Assembly (NCBI GenBank): GCA_964512105.1
Contig: CAZEGI010000006.1
Coordinates: 1-43,052, forward strand
Direction of reading: 5' to 3'
Source of the DNA: CAZEGI01 sp964512105
GTDB taxonomy: Archaea; Altiarchaeota; Altiarchaeia; IMC4; CAZEGI01
DNA length: 43,052 nt
The position numbers and the translations under genes were made by a program. How positions within the stretch are numbered: position 1 is the stretch's first letter; the number at the start of each line of letters is the position of its first letter. Shown here piece after piece: positions 1 to 7,755 of this stretch. The notes under the pieces are model-generated. The model worked only from the letters and a program-made list of their open reading frames with translations, was not told the DNA's origin and did no database searches.

Positions 1-353
1 CGTCTCGCGTTTTCGAGTTCGACCTCAAGAAGGCCACGGTTTGCGAGCGCAGGAACAATGGCAACGAGGGCGGTATCGGAGCCGGGGAGGATGAAGAACA
101 TCACATCGAATTCCCCGAGTTCGAAGTACACCTTGTCAAGACCGTATTCGGAGTAATGGGATACCACGTCAAAGAGCTCATCCATGGTGTTCTTCAGAAT
201 TTCCCATATCGGAAGGACTTCCTGTTTGAACTTTTCGGTAAGCGGTGTTATACCCTCTAAACCCTTCTTTGCGACCATGCATGCGTGGATGTCCTCCAAG
301 GGCATGAGGTCCTCCTGCAGTATCTTGAGGATTTGTTCCTCTTTACTCTCCAT
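1..353 (-). CDS. Roadblock/LC7-like small protein (C-terminus off the window)
   Basis: I read 117 codons from the ATG at 353 down to the window edge without a stop, so the gene is truncated by the window. The N-terminal third is helical and charged. The later part alternates strands and helices, with VMFFILPGSD followed by TALVAIVPALANRGLLEVEL, which resembles archaeal roadblock/LC7 (MglB-like) proteins. Family members usually form dimers that regulate small GTPases or RecA-like ATPases. It lies directly downstream of a KaiC-family gene on the same strand, and such pairs recur in archaea. An AT-rich TTTATTTATG-like box lies about 27 nt before the ATG, consistent with a leaderless transcript. 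The family call is by eye and could be wrong. Confidence 0.6.
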   Translation of the reverse strand, partial: MESKEEQILKILQEDLMPLEDIHACMVAKKGLEGITPLTEKFKQEVLPIWEILKNTMDELFDVVSHYSEYGLDKVYFELGEFDVMFFILPGSDTALVAIVPALANRGLLEVELENAR

Positions 354-433
354 TTTCCAAGAAACAGCCAACCACAGGCATAAATAAATGGTTCAGGGGG
401 GTTAAAAATAGAAAGGGGGGAGTTATATCACTG

Positions 434-1198
434 TTATATCACTTTTTTGGCTAGTTCCGGCGCCCTTATGTTTATCCCGTTCTTCGTGAACTCGAAGGTG
501 TGCGGTCTCAGGCTGTGTTCTGTGAGGCGCATCTTTCGGATTTTTATGGTTCTCGTGTCCAGGGCCTCGTTGGTTTTCAGGATTACGACACCGTCGGTTA
601 CGTATTCCTCAACGCCGTGCTTTGTCAGGCCGTCTTCCTCGAGGCTCTCAGTTATGAGGAGGGATGTCAGACCGTTGGCTTTGAATTCGTAGGCCATGTG
701 GAGGATTGTTTTTCTGACATCGATATTTTCTTTTACGAGAACATCGAGGGCAGGCAAACTGTCAACCACTAAACGCTTTGCCTTGATTTTCTTTGCTGCC
801 TGGATTGCCAAGCCGGTTATGCGGTCAATGTCGAATTCTCCGGGGAGGAGGGAGAAACTTTTCTTTGGCACTAACGGAAGGTCGCTTATGAACTCCTTCA
901 TGCCCATGCGCGCGAGCGAGGTGTCTATGATTATGAGTTTGTTCGAGTCTTCAAGTTTTTGCAGGTCAAAACCGAAGTGTAACATGTCGCTTCTGAGCTC
1001 GTCGGAATCCTGCTCCAGCGTAACGAGGATACCCGGCTCGTTGTATTTCACAGCGCCGTTGCATAAGAATTGCACACCTAAAACGGTTTTTCCGGTACCG
1101 CATGAGCCCGACAGCAACATGCTCCTGTCGCGCGGGAAACCACCGCCGATTATCTTATCCAAGCCGTCAATTCCGGTTGGGCATCTGTCGCCTGCCAT
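434..1198 (-). CDS. KaiC/RAD55-family ATPase, single domain
   Basis: The 254-residue protein is a one-domain RecA-fold ATPase. It has Walker A GSCGTGKT at residues 31-38, a putative catalytic Glu in LVTLEQD (E62) and Walker B RLVVDS (D146). It opens with the family hallmark TGIDGLDKIIGGG. Archaeal KaiC-like ATPases act in signalling and motility switching; no specific partner is proved here. An upstream in-frame ATG at 1219 exists, but a strong Shine-Dalgarno, GAGGTGAT, sits three bases before the ATG at 1198, so I chose the later start. The gene has its own TATA-like box overlapping the stop of the upstream lipoprotein gene, and is followed by the roadblock gene. Confidence 0.88.
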   Translation of the reverse strand: MAGDRCPTGIDGLDKIIGGGFPRDRSMLLSGSCGTGKTVLGVQFLCNGAVKYNEPGILVTLEQDSDELRSDMLHFGFDLQKLEDSNKLIIIDTSLARMGMKEFISDLPLVPKKSFSLLPGEFDIDRITGLAIQAAKKIKAKRLVVDSLPALDVLVKENIDVRKTILHMAYEFKANGLTSLLITESLEEDGLTKHGVEEYVTDGVVILKTNEALDTRTIKIRKMRLTEHSLRPHTFEFTKNGINIRAPELAKKVI

Positions 1199-1220
1199 GT
1201 TATCACCTCGAAAATTCACT

Positions 1221-1246
1221 TACATATGTGTGTGACGGTATAAAAA
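1221..1246 (-). promoter_or_regulatory. Promoter of the first KaiC gene with a shared ACACAC motif
   Basis: On the minus strand, TTTTTATACC (1246-1237) looks like an archaeal TATA box. Three bases later comes ACACACATATGTA (1233-1221), lying between the box and the expected transcription start near 1215. Almost the same 13-mer occupies the same place at the second KaiC gene. The motif contains the palindrome ACATATGT. A binding protein is inferred, not seen. Confidence 0.5.
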
Positions 1247-1250
1247 TGGG

Positions 1251-2072
1251 TTATTCGCCGCTTACCACGGAACATTGGTTGTTTACGCAAGCACACCTAC
1301 CTGCCCCGCAATCAAGCGGCCCCTGGCAGACCATAGAACATACGGTTTTTGCACAGTTGGGAGCATTTGCCTTGGTGGTGCATGAGGTCGGGTGGCAGCA
1401 CTGCGCAGGAACGCAGTCGCTGTCCTCTGAGCATTCGACAGTTAAACCCGAAGAAACCGAAACCCTGCGCGAACCTTTGAGTTCGAGGGGATGAACATCC
1501 CGGTATTTTATCCCGTAAACTTCGACGTTGTATTCTCCGGGAAGGAGGTTTATTATTTTTGCGTTTATTTCGTAGGTGCAGAGGCATCTACACACATCGC
1601 CAGTGTTGGTTTCTATGACCTTTAGTGTGCTGTCTTCCTGCTCCAGCGAAAGCGTGATGTTTGCGCAGCAGGTGTACATCACGTTGTGCTTTATGGATAC
1701 GGACGACCTGCTGGGAGAGATGGTTATGCCCTCCCTCACCTTCTGGTTTCTGCTGCATCCGCTTTCCATGTATTCGAGTTTTGGTTTTGTCGGCGGCCGG
1801 CCGATAACTGGTTGGGTTGTTGCTTGCGTCTTCACCTCGGTGCAGACGTTGTTACTGCAGGAACAACCGGACACGTTGTATTCCGCCAGGCAGTTTATAC
1901 CGCACATCCTCCCGTCCTTTGCCTCAGGGGTTTGGCCCTTCACGTGGCACTTGCAGTCACACAGGCTCAATTCGCATTCATCGCTGCCGATGCATGCCTC
2001 AAGAGGGGCCAGAGAGATGCAGCCCACAATAAAAACTATTCCCAAGAGCAAGAGTGCGGATTTCATTGTCAT
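1251..2072 (-). CDS. Cysteine-rich secreted lipoprotein
   Basis: The 273-residue protein begins with a short hydrophobic signal ending in the lipobox-like FIVGC (C18), so it is probably lipid-anchored outside the membrane. I count 29 cysteines. They cluster in an N-terminal block (about 27-77) and a C-terminal block (about 210-268) with spaced patterns such as CVPAQCCHP and CGAGRCACVNNQC. This resembles the eight-cysteine-cluster domains of euryarchaeal secreted proteins. The middle (about 95-195) looks like a beta-sandwich. The cysteines probably form disulfides or bind metal. ATGs at 2072 and 2066 are both possible starts. It is divergent from the S8e gene, and function is unknown. Confidence 0.75.
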   Translation of the reverse strand: MTMKSALLLLGIVFIVGCISLAPLEACIGSDECELSLCDCKCHVKGQTPEAKDGRMCGINCLAEYNVSGCSCSNNVCTEVKTQATTQPVIGRPPTKPKLEYMESGCSRNQKVREGITISPSRSSVSIKHNVMYTCCANITLSLEQEDSTLKVIETNTGDVCRCLCTYEINAKIINLLPGEYNVEVYGIKYRDVHPLELKGSRRVSVSSGLTVECSEDSDCVPAQCCHPTSCTTKANAPNCAKTVCSMVCQGPLDCGAGRCACVNNQCSVVSGE

Positions 2073-2105
2073 TATAAATTTGATTTGGTTTATTAAACGT
2101 GATCA

Positions 2106-2115
2106 TTTAAATATG
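2106..2115 (+). promoter_or_regulatory. TATA box of the S8e gene
   Basis: TTTAAATATG lies about 26 nt before the S8e start codon at 2138, the spacing expected if transcription starts at or next to the ATG. The lipoprotein gene reads away on the other strand, so this interval probably serves both directions. Confidence 0.55.
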
Positions 2116-2137
2116 TTAAGTTCTAATTATTAGAAGG

Positions 2138-2491
2138 ATGTACCACGGAAAGATAACAAAGGCGCGAAAGAAGCGGAAGTACGCGATTGGGCGGCCAGTG
2201 ATAGAAACTATCATTGGGGAAGAGAGTAGAAGGGCGATTTCGACCAAGGGCAAGGGCGTTAAGATACGTGTCACAAAAGCGAAGTACGTGAATGTGAACG
2301 ACAAGGGCAAGAACACGAGGTGCGAGATTGTAAGTTTGGTGGAAAACAAGGCGGACAAGGATTACGTGCGAAGGAATATAATAACCAAGGGTGCTGTGCT
2401 GAATGTGAAAACGCCCGATGGTAACGAAGTAAAGGTAATGGTCACCTCAAGGCCTGGGCAGACAGGAACGCTAAATGCTCGGCCGATTTGA
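2138..2491 (+). CDS. rps8e: 30S ribosomal protein S8e
   Basis: This 117-residue basic protein matches archaeal S8e: KKRKYAIGRP near the N-terminus, KVRLLKA-like KIRVTKAKYVNV in the middle, ENKADKDYVRRNIITKGA as the signature, and VTSRPGQTGTLNA at the end. It is a small-subunit ribosomal protein found in archaea and eukaryotes. The usual N-terminal segment (roughly RSRRKPTGG before the KKRKYELG block) is shortened. An in-frame TAA at 2117 shows that no longer start exists, so the truncation is real or reflects a lineage variant. It is followed 21 nt later by PEPCK. Confidence 0.93.
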   Translation: MYHGKITKARKKRKYAIGRPVIETIIGEESRRAISTKGKGVKIRVTKAKYVNVNDKGKNTRCEIVSLVENKADKDYVRRNIITKGAVLNVKTPDGNEVKVMVTSRPGQTGTLNARPI

Positions 2492-2512
2492 TGGGATTCT
2501 TGTTGCGTTATA

Positions 2513-4306
2513 ATGAAACATCCTGATGCCATGGCCACGCCGCTTGAAGAATGGGTAGAGGAATGCGCGGATTTATGCAAGCCTGACAAGGTTTACTGGT
2601 GCGATGGTTCTGAAGAAGAGGCTTGCCGGATTGTAAAAATCGGCATGACCGAAGAAAAAATCGGCGATAACAAGATATTCTACGAGTTGGATCATAAAAC
2701 GTATCCGAATAGTTACCTGCACAGAAGCCATCCGACCGATGTTGCGCGAACTGAACATTTAACTTTCGTATGCCATCCCAATAAGGAAATTGCGGGACCG
2801 AACAACAACTGGATGCATCCAGACGAAGCAAAAAAACTCCTCACGAAACTTTCCGATGGATGCATGCGCGGCAGAACAATGTACGTGCTTCCGTACATGA
2901 TGGGTCATCCGGATTCACGGTATGCGAAGGCGTGCGTCCAGCTCACGGACGTTTCCTACGTTGCTGTGAGCATGCGCATAATGACACGTATGGGTAAAAA
3001 CATTCTGAAAAAAATCGGCAACTCAAAGGATTTTGTGAAGGGCATTCACTCGGTTGGCGATTTTGACCCGAACAAACGGTACATAATGCACTTTCCGGAC
3101 GAGAACCTTGTTTGGAGTATTGGTTCGGGTTACGGCGGGAATGCGTTGCTTGGAAAGAAATGTTTCTCCTTGAGAATTGCGTCATGGCAGGGTTTCAGGG
3201 AGGGCTGGCTTGCGGAGCACATGGCGGTTATCGGGGTTGAGGACCCACAGGGAAAAGTGACGTACATGGTGGCGGCGATGCCGTCGGCATGCGGAAAGAC
3301 GAATCTTGCAATGCTGAACTCCGCATTGCCCGGATACAAGGTATGGACTCTGGGCGATGACATCGCATGGCTGAACATCGGGCCGGATGGAAGATTGTAT
3401 GCTATAAATCCGGAGATTGGATTCTTCGGAGTTGCACCCGGAACGTCCATGAAAACGAATCCGAACATGATACTGACGCTGAAGGCAGGCAAGTTTTATC
3501 CAACTCTGTTTACAAATACGGCTTTGGATACGGAAACAAATAGACCGTGGTGGGAGGGTCTTGATGGTCAGGTTCCGAAAAACCTGCTCGACTGGCAGGG
3601 TAGAAAATACGACCCTGCAACAGGAACGAAGGCAGCGCATCCGAATTCAAGGTTTACGGTTTCGATTTACCAGTGCCCGACGGTGAGTAAGGAATTTGAT
3701 AACCCAAAGGGCGTTCCGATTTCTGCGATAATCTTTGGTGGGAGAAGAACGAAACTCATACCGCTTGTTTACGAAAGCTTCAACTGGCAGCACGGGGTTT
3801 TCTGCGGTGCGAGGATGGCTTCCGAAACTACAGCGGCCACAACGCACCACACAGGAATGCTCAGAAGGGACCCCATGGCAATGATATCGTTCTGCGGCTA
3901 CAACATGGCGGATTACTTCGGACATTGGTTAGGAATGGATAAGAGGATGAAGCACGCCCCGAGGATATTCTGCGTGAACTGGTTCAGGATCGATGAGCAG
4001 GGGAAATTCATGTGGCCGGGCTTCGGTGAAAACATCCGCGTATTGAAGTGGATGATTGATAGGATTGAGAACAGGGTTTCTGCGAAGGAAACGCCAATCG
4101 GGCGTGTCCCGCATCTGAAGGATTTGGAAATGAAGGGGCTGAAGATTCCGAAGGAAAATCTGGAAAAACTCTTTGAGGTTAAGCCCGATGAATGGAAACC
4201 AGAAGTCGAGGAGATGCAAAAATTCTTCGGGCAGTTCGGCAGGAAGATGCCGGATGGAATAGTGGATGAGCTGAACAATTTAAAGAGAAAGGTAAATCTT
4301 GCGTAG
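2513..4306 (+). CDS. pckG: Phosphoenolpyruvate carboxykinase (GTP)
   Basis: The 597-residue protein is a GTP-type PEPCK, interconverting oxaloacetate plus GTP with phosphoenolpyruvate, CO2 and GDP. Landmarks are YGGNALLGKK (207-216), the kinase P-loop AMPSACGKTN (255-264), the metal-binding GDDIAWL (281-287) and, later, FGGRR. Length fits the GTP class of about 600 residues rather than the shorter ATP class. It allows entry to gluconeogenesis or anaplerosis. Its 3' end overlaps the convergent ksgA gene by 27 nt, so the two transcripts overlap tail to tail. MKHPDAM offers two possible ATGs; I keep the first because both precede the conserved region. Confidence 0.95.
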   Translation: MKHPDAMATPLEEWVEECADLCKPDKVYWCDGSEEEACRIVKIGMTEEKIGDNKIFYELDHKTYPNSYLHRSHPTDVARTEHLTFVCHPNKEIAGPNNNWMHPDEAKKLLTKLSDGCMRGRTMYVLPYMMGHPDSRYAKACVQLTDVSYVAVSMRIMTRMGKNILKKIGNSKDFVKGIHSVGDFDPNKRYIMHFPDENLVWSIGSGYGGNALLGKKCFSLRIASWQGFREGWLAEHMAVIGVEDPQGKVTYMVAAMPSACGKTNLAMLNSALPGYKVWTLGDDIAWLNIGPDGRLYAINPEIGFFGVAPGTSMKTNPNMILTLKAGKFYPTLFTNTALDTETNRPWWEGLDGQVPKNLLDWQGRKYDPATGTKAAHPNSRFTVSIYQCPTVSKEFDNPKGVPISAIIFGGRRTKLIPLVYESFNWQHGVFCGARMASETTAATTHHTGMLRRDPMAMISFCGYNMADYFGHWLGMDKRMKHAPRIFCVNWFRIDEQGKFMWPGFGENIRVLKWMIDRIENRVSAKETPIGRVPHLKDLEMKGLKIPKENLEKLFEVKPDEWKPEVEEMQKFFGQFGRKMPDGIVDELNNLKRKVNLA

Positions 4307-4984
4307 TTCTTCGGGTTTCAGATCTATTGGCCTTTTACATGAGAATTTCTTCGGAATTTTTTTGTCCACACATATGTTCTTTAAAATTTTGTTTTTATGA
4401 TTAAAGAGGTTGTTCAGAAAGTTTGCGTATTTTTCATCGATCTTATTTTTTATTTTTAATTTAACAATAGAGGAATGAACATTTGGTGCGGGTTCGAAGG
4501 CTGACGGTGGAATGTCCTCGAGAATTTCCACATCCGCAGCGGACTGTGCGAGTGCGCTGATGAAACGGTAGTTTTCACTTCTCGGCTGCGCAACAAGTTT
4601 GTTCGCGAATTCGCGCTGATAAACGAGAATCCCACCCTTGAACCTGCACATCAGAATTTTCTTTGTGATTTTTCTTGAGATTGAATAGGGAAGATTAGAA
4701 ACGATTTTGTCGAATTTCGGAAACTCGATTTTTACCGCATCGCCCTGCATGATTTTGATGTTCTTATTTTTTGAGAATTTTTCATTCAGGATTTTTATAA
4801 AATCGGGGTCTTTCTCGATTGCGTAAACTTTTTTTGCGCGCTCCAGCAGCTCTTCGGTCAGGTTTCCGGTGCCTGCGCCGATTTCCAGAACCGTGTCTTT
4901 TTTCGTGACACTTGCGTAATCGCAGATGCGTTTTATTAGCGTGGAGTCAACCATGAGGTGGTTGTCTGGTTTTTTTGTATGCAT
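4280..4984 (-). CDS. ksgA: 16S rRNA dimethyladenosine transferase (KsgA/Dim1)
   Basis: This Rossmann methyltransferase dimethylates two adjacent adenosines in the 3'-terminal helix of 16S rRNA using SAM. Motif I EIGAGTG (34-40), the acidic SAM loop AIEKD, GDAV, and the catalytic SNLPYSIS (starting at 96) are all intact. The C-terminal part carries the PPSAFEPAPNVHSSIV segment typical of the family. A longer ORF reaches 5071, but the family's conserved N-terminal K..QHFLVD block is matched by KKPDNHLMVD right after the ATG at 4984. The 29 extra residues also run into the divergent MptE gene, so 4984 is the start. The 3' end overlaps PEPCK. Confidence 0.93.
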   Translation of the reverse strand: MHTKKPDNHLMVDSTLIKRICDYASVTKKDTVLEIGAGTGNLTEELLERAKKVYAIEKDPDFIKILNEKFSKNKNIKIMQGDAVKIEFPKFDKIVSNLPYSISRKITKKILMCRFKGGILVYQREFANKLVAQPRSENYRFISALAQSAADVEILEDIPPSAFEPAPNVHSSIVKLKIKNKIDEKYANFLNNLFNHKNKILKNICVDKKIPKKFSCKRPIDLKPEELRKIYLSL

Positions 4985-4995
4985 TCTATAGGATA

Positions 4996-5739
4996 ATGAT
5001 GGATTGGGATAAGAAATACGGGGAGATTGCAGAAAGTTTGGGGTTGGATAAGGAAAAGGACCTCGAAGCAACGAAAATTCTTGACGGTCTGATAAAAAAT
5101 CGTAACTTTGCTTCCATTGAAAAAAAACTGAGAAACAAAAACGTTCTTGTTCTTGGCTGCGGACCCTCTTTAGTTGAGGATATACGAAAGCTGAAGAGCG
5201 CGCGCGTTCTCGATTCGTTCACGGTTGTTGCGGCGGACGGCGCTGCGAAGGCGCTCCTTGAAAACGGCATCGTGCCACAGATAAATGTCACGGATCTTGA
5301 TGGGGACGAGAAGGCGATACTGAAAGCGAACGCTAGAGGAACTATTACTGCGGTGCATGCGCATGGCGATAATATTTTATTATTAAAAAAAATCGTCCCG
5401 TTGCTGAAAAATCCGTTAGGCACTACACAAACCGTAGAAACCGGAAAAATAAAAAACTTCGGTGGTTTTACCGATGGTGATAGGTGCGTTTTTCTCGCTG
5501 TGCACTTCGGCGCGAAGCTTGTTGTGCTTGCGGGGATGGACTTTGGTGAGAAAATTGGGGATTACAGTGGTACATTTGATTATGATAAAAAAATTAAAAA
5601 ATTAAAAATCGGGAAGGGGCTCATTGAAGAGCTGGTATCCGAAAACAAGACACTGATTTTGAACGTAACCTCCCGCGGCGAGAATATAAAACACGTACCG
5701 AGGATTTCCGCTGACGGGCTGAGGAATCTCATTTTTTAA
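4996..5739 (+). CDS. mptE: 6-hydroxymethyl-7,8-dihydropterin pyrophosphokinase, MptE type (DUF115)
   Basis: About 247 residues match the archaeal DUF115/MptE family. MptE transfers pyrophosphate from ATP to 6-hydroxymethyl-dihydropterin on the way to methanopterin or folate-type C1 carriers. Landmarks are LVLGCGPSL (about 52-59), AADGAAKALL, VTDLDGD, AVHAHGDN, FTDGDR and LAGMDFG. These Asp/His-rich loops are the family's nucleotide and metal site. Its start is only 11 nt from the divergent ksgA start, and two adjacent ATGs (4996, 4999) are equally plausible. A C1 carrier fits the SepRS-bearing, methanogen-like gene content. An in-frame ATG at 4975 lies inside ksgA and is less likely. Confidence 0.88.
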   Translation: MMDWDKKYGEIAESLGLDKEKDLEATKILDGLIKNRNFASIEKKLRNKNVLVLGCGPSLVEDIRKLKSARVLDSFTVVAADGAAKALLENGIVPQINVTDLDGDEKAILKANARGTITAVHAHGDNILLLKKIVPLLKNPLGTTQTVETGKIKNFGGFTDGDRCVFLAVHFGAKLVVLAGMDFGEKIGDYSGTFDYDKKIKKLKIGKGLIEELVSENKTLILNVTSRGENIKHVPRISADGLRNLIF

Positions 5740-5755
5740 AACACACACGTATGTA
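5732..5755 (+). promoter_or_regulatory. Promoter of the second KaiC gene with the shared ACACAC motif
   Basis: TTTTTTAAAA (5732-5741), overlapping the mptE stop codon, is followed after one base by ACACACGTATGTA (5743-5755), which differs at one position from the 13-mer before the first KaiC gene. In both cases the motif directly follows the AT-rich box. The ATG at 5767 lies where transcription would start, so the transcript may be leaderless. Confidence 0.45.
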
Positions 5756-5766
5756 TAACTGTCAAA

Positions 5767-6480
5767 ATGCAGGAACCGGTAAAAACAGGGATAAAGGGTC
5801 TGGATGACATACTGAATGGCGGAATTCCGAAAGGGCACTCGGTTCTGGTTGCGGGCAGCAGCGGCACCGGAAAAACCATCCTAGCGCTTCAGTTTCTGTT
5901 TGAGGGTGCGAAGAAGAACGAACCCGGAGTTTACATCGCGCTCAGCGAACCGAAAGACAAGGTGATACGGAACATGAGCGGTTTCACGTTTTTCGACAAG
6001 AAACTGATAGATTCCGGAAAGGTCAACATCATCGACATCGTCCAGGACACGCGGCTGAAGGGCATAAAGCGCCAGAACGTTGACGCGCACATCAGTCTGA
6101 TAAAGACGCTGATAGAGGACTCCAAGGCGAAGAGGGTCGTTATCGACTCCCTGACCGCGATAGGCGAGAATCTTGGCGGAGGGCCAGCCGTGAGGGATTT
6201 CATCCTTGAACTGGGTTTGCAGTTGGAATACCTGGAATGCACCACGCTCTTCATATCCGAAATCCCGCCGCAGAAGTTCGTCTATTCCGTTTTCGGGGTC
6301 GAGGAGTTCATTGCCGATGGAATAATACTTCTCAGCGAATTTGAGCGCAAGGGCGAACTGATAAGGGCGCTGCAGGTGATAAAGATGCGGGGCGTCGACC
6401 ACTCCAGAACCAAGTACGTCATGAAGATAATGAAGGAGGGCGTGGAACTGATACCACTCATAAAGGCAGGTATCACGTAA
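5767..6480 (+). CDS. KaiC/RAD55-family ATPase, single domain
   Basis: The 237-residue protein starts with TGIKGLDDILNGGIPKG and has Walker A GSSGTGKT (30-37), a candidate catalytic Glu in ALSEPKD (E61) and Walker B RVVIDS (D127), so the ATPase site looks complete. It is a paralogue of the product at 434-1198. The next gene starts 1 nt after its stop codon and encodes a membrane protein ending in what looks like a degenerate version of the same fold. I infer the two work together, with this subunit providing ATP hydrolysis and the neighbour the membrane anchor. Pathway and output are unknown. Confidence 0.88.
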   Translation: MQEPVKTGIKGLDDILNGGIPKGHSVLVAGSSGTGKTILALQFLFEGAKKNEPGVYIALSEPKDKVIRNMSGFTFFDKKLIDSGKVNIIDIVQDTRLKGIKRQNVDAHISLIKTLIEDSKAKRVVIDSLTAIGENLGGGPAVRDFILELGLQLEYLECTTLFISEIPPQKFVYSVFGVEEFIADGIILLSEFERKGELIRALQVIKMRGVDHSRTKYVMKIMKEGVELIPLIKAGIT

Positions 6481-6481
6481 A

Positions 6482-7681
6482 ATGCAAGGTGATAGGGAAA
6501 AGTGGTCCGAGTATCTCGCAGAAAATGAGAAGATACTTGCCGAGTACACCATCGGCTCGAACGACGTTCTTGCAACAGACAAACGCGTCATAATTCTGAA
6601 GAAATTCCCGCGCTCGTTCACGGAAGCAAAATATCCAGAGATCCTTGCGCTTGAACACAAAACCTACGTCCTATGGGAAAACTTTTTGAAAGCGCTTTTG
6701 TTCCTTGCAGCGGGCGTTTTTCTGTATAATTATTCCGCCTCCAACAACCTTGCCATGCCCATTTACGACATCGTTTCACAGTATCTTCCCGAGCTTACGG
6801 GGATTTTTTCCGTGGGCGTTATAAAAAGTTTGCTCAGCATTGCGGTTATTTTGCTGATTGCGCTCGGTGTGATAAATACGATAAGATTCGTATCATCTGC
6901 AAGAGGCCATTTGCGGATAAGGCTGAAAACAGGGACGTCGATACGCATACGAACTGCATTCACGCCGCAGGTTCGGGAATTGATAAAGCTAATCGAAACG
7001 CAGTTAGAGGAAAAGGCGCCCGAAGTGACAACGCGCATTCCGGCAAGGGCAGTGAAAGAGGTCTTTGAGAGGAAAAAGAAAAAGGCGGAGGAAGTCGCAC
7101 CAGAACCCGAAGTTGAAAACCTGGAAACAATACGGAAGAAACTGAAAAAGGTTTTGGAGAGGTTCAAGCCGAATGCCATCTCGCTCATATCCACGAAGTC
7201 CGAGCCGATGAACATCGTGACCGCGATGCTGCAAATCCTGCTCTCGGAAGAAAAATACGGCGGGGTTTTCATATCCGTGAGCCGGCCCTACGAGGAAATC
7301 ATGAAGGCCATGAACACAAACAGGATAAGGAGCGACGACATCTACTTCATCGACTGCATCTCCCATGCCGCAGGCAAACGGCCGGAAGAGGCGGAAAACG
7401 TCGTTTTCGTGGAAAATCCGTCGTCACTTGAGGAGATCAGTATGTACGTGGACAAGGAGATGAACAAGGTGAAGAGCAAGAATAGGTTCATCCTTCTGGA
7501 TTCACTCTCAAGTCTGCTCATTTACAATAACGAGGATTCCGCAAAGGAGTTCTCGCACTTTCTGATAAACCACATGCGCGTGAACAACATCGGCGGCGTT
7601 ATCCTAACTATGGAGAAAAAAGAGGTCGAGGAACTTGTGAAAACCCTCGTGCCGATGTGCGACATGTTCATCGAGCTGTAA
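6482..7681 (+). CDS. Membrane protein: split PH-like domain, two TM helices and inactive RecA-like domain
   Basis: The 399-residue protein has three parts. Residues about 15-60 and 142-175 look like two halves of a bacterial/archaeal PH-like beta domain (DVLATDKRVIILKK and HLRIRLKTGTSIRIRT). They are separated by two hydrophobic helices at about 68-85 and 112-136. After a charged linker, residues 233-399 resemble a KaiC-type RecA core: FISVSRPYEEIM, FIDCISHAAG, RFILLDSLSSLLIY and GGVILTMEKKE. Where Walker A should be there is STKSEPMN, so it cannot bind ATP conventionally. It is coupled to the active KaiC gene upstream and followed by a terminator. The domain reading is by pattern, without a database search. 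Confidence 0.7.
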   Translation: MQGDREKWSEYLAENEKILAEYTIGSNDVLATDKRVIILKKFPRSFTEAKYPEILALEHKTYVLWENFLKALLFLAAGVFLYNYSASNNLAMPIYDIVSQYLPELTGIFSVGVIKSLLSIAVILLIALGVINTIRFVSSARGHLRIRLKTGTSIRIRTAFTPQVRELIKLIETQLEEKAPEVTTRIPARAVKEVFERKKKKAEEVAPEPEVENLETIRKKLKKVLERFKPNAISLISTKSEPMNIVTAMLQILLSEEKYGGVFISVSRPYEEIMKAMNTNRIRSDDIYFIDCISHAAGKRPEEAENVVFVENPSSLEEISMYVDKEMNKVKSKNRFILLDSLSSLLIYNNEDSAKEFSHFLINHMRVNNIGGVILTMEKKEVEELVKTLVPMCDMFIEL

Positions 7682-7684
7682 AAA

Positions 7685-7710
7685 CCGCCCCATGAATAGG
7701 GCGGATTTTT
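7685..7710 (+). terminator. Intrinsic terminator after the KaiC/membrane-protein pair
   Basis: CCGCCC (7685-7690) pairs perfectly with GGGCGG (7699-7704) across an 8-nt loop, followed by ATTTTT. It begins 4 nt after the stop codon. Its dyad is not symmetric with respect to the convergent thiL gene, so it most likely ends the plus-strand transcript. Confidence 0.65.
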
Positions 7711-7755
7711 ACACATGCAATCTGCCCCCCATCCACTGGATGTATTGACTGCCCT

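Noticed and set aside
3182..3640. Long minus-strand ORFs opposite PEPCK
   Set aside because: They are antisense shadows of a strongly conserved enzyme gene and encode nothing recognisable.
7681..7755. Terminator hairpin as another copy of the repeat family
   Set aside because: The CCGCCC/GGGCGG stem with 8-nt loop and T run lacks hairpin A, the ATCAAAA linker and GCTTA; it is an ordinary terminator.
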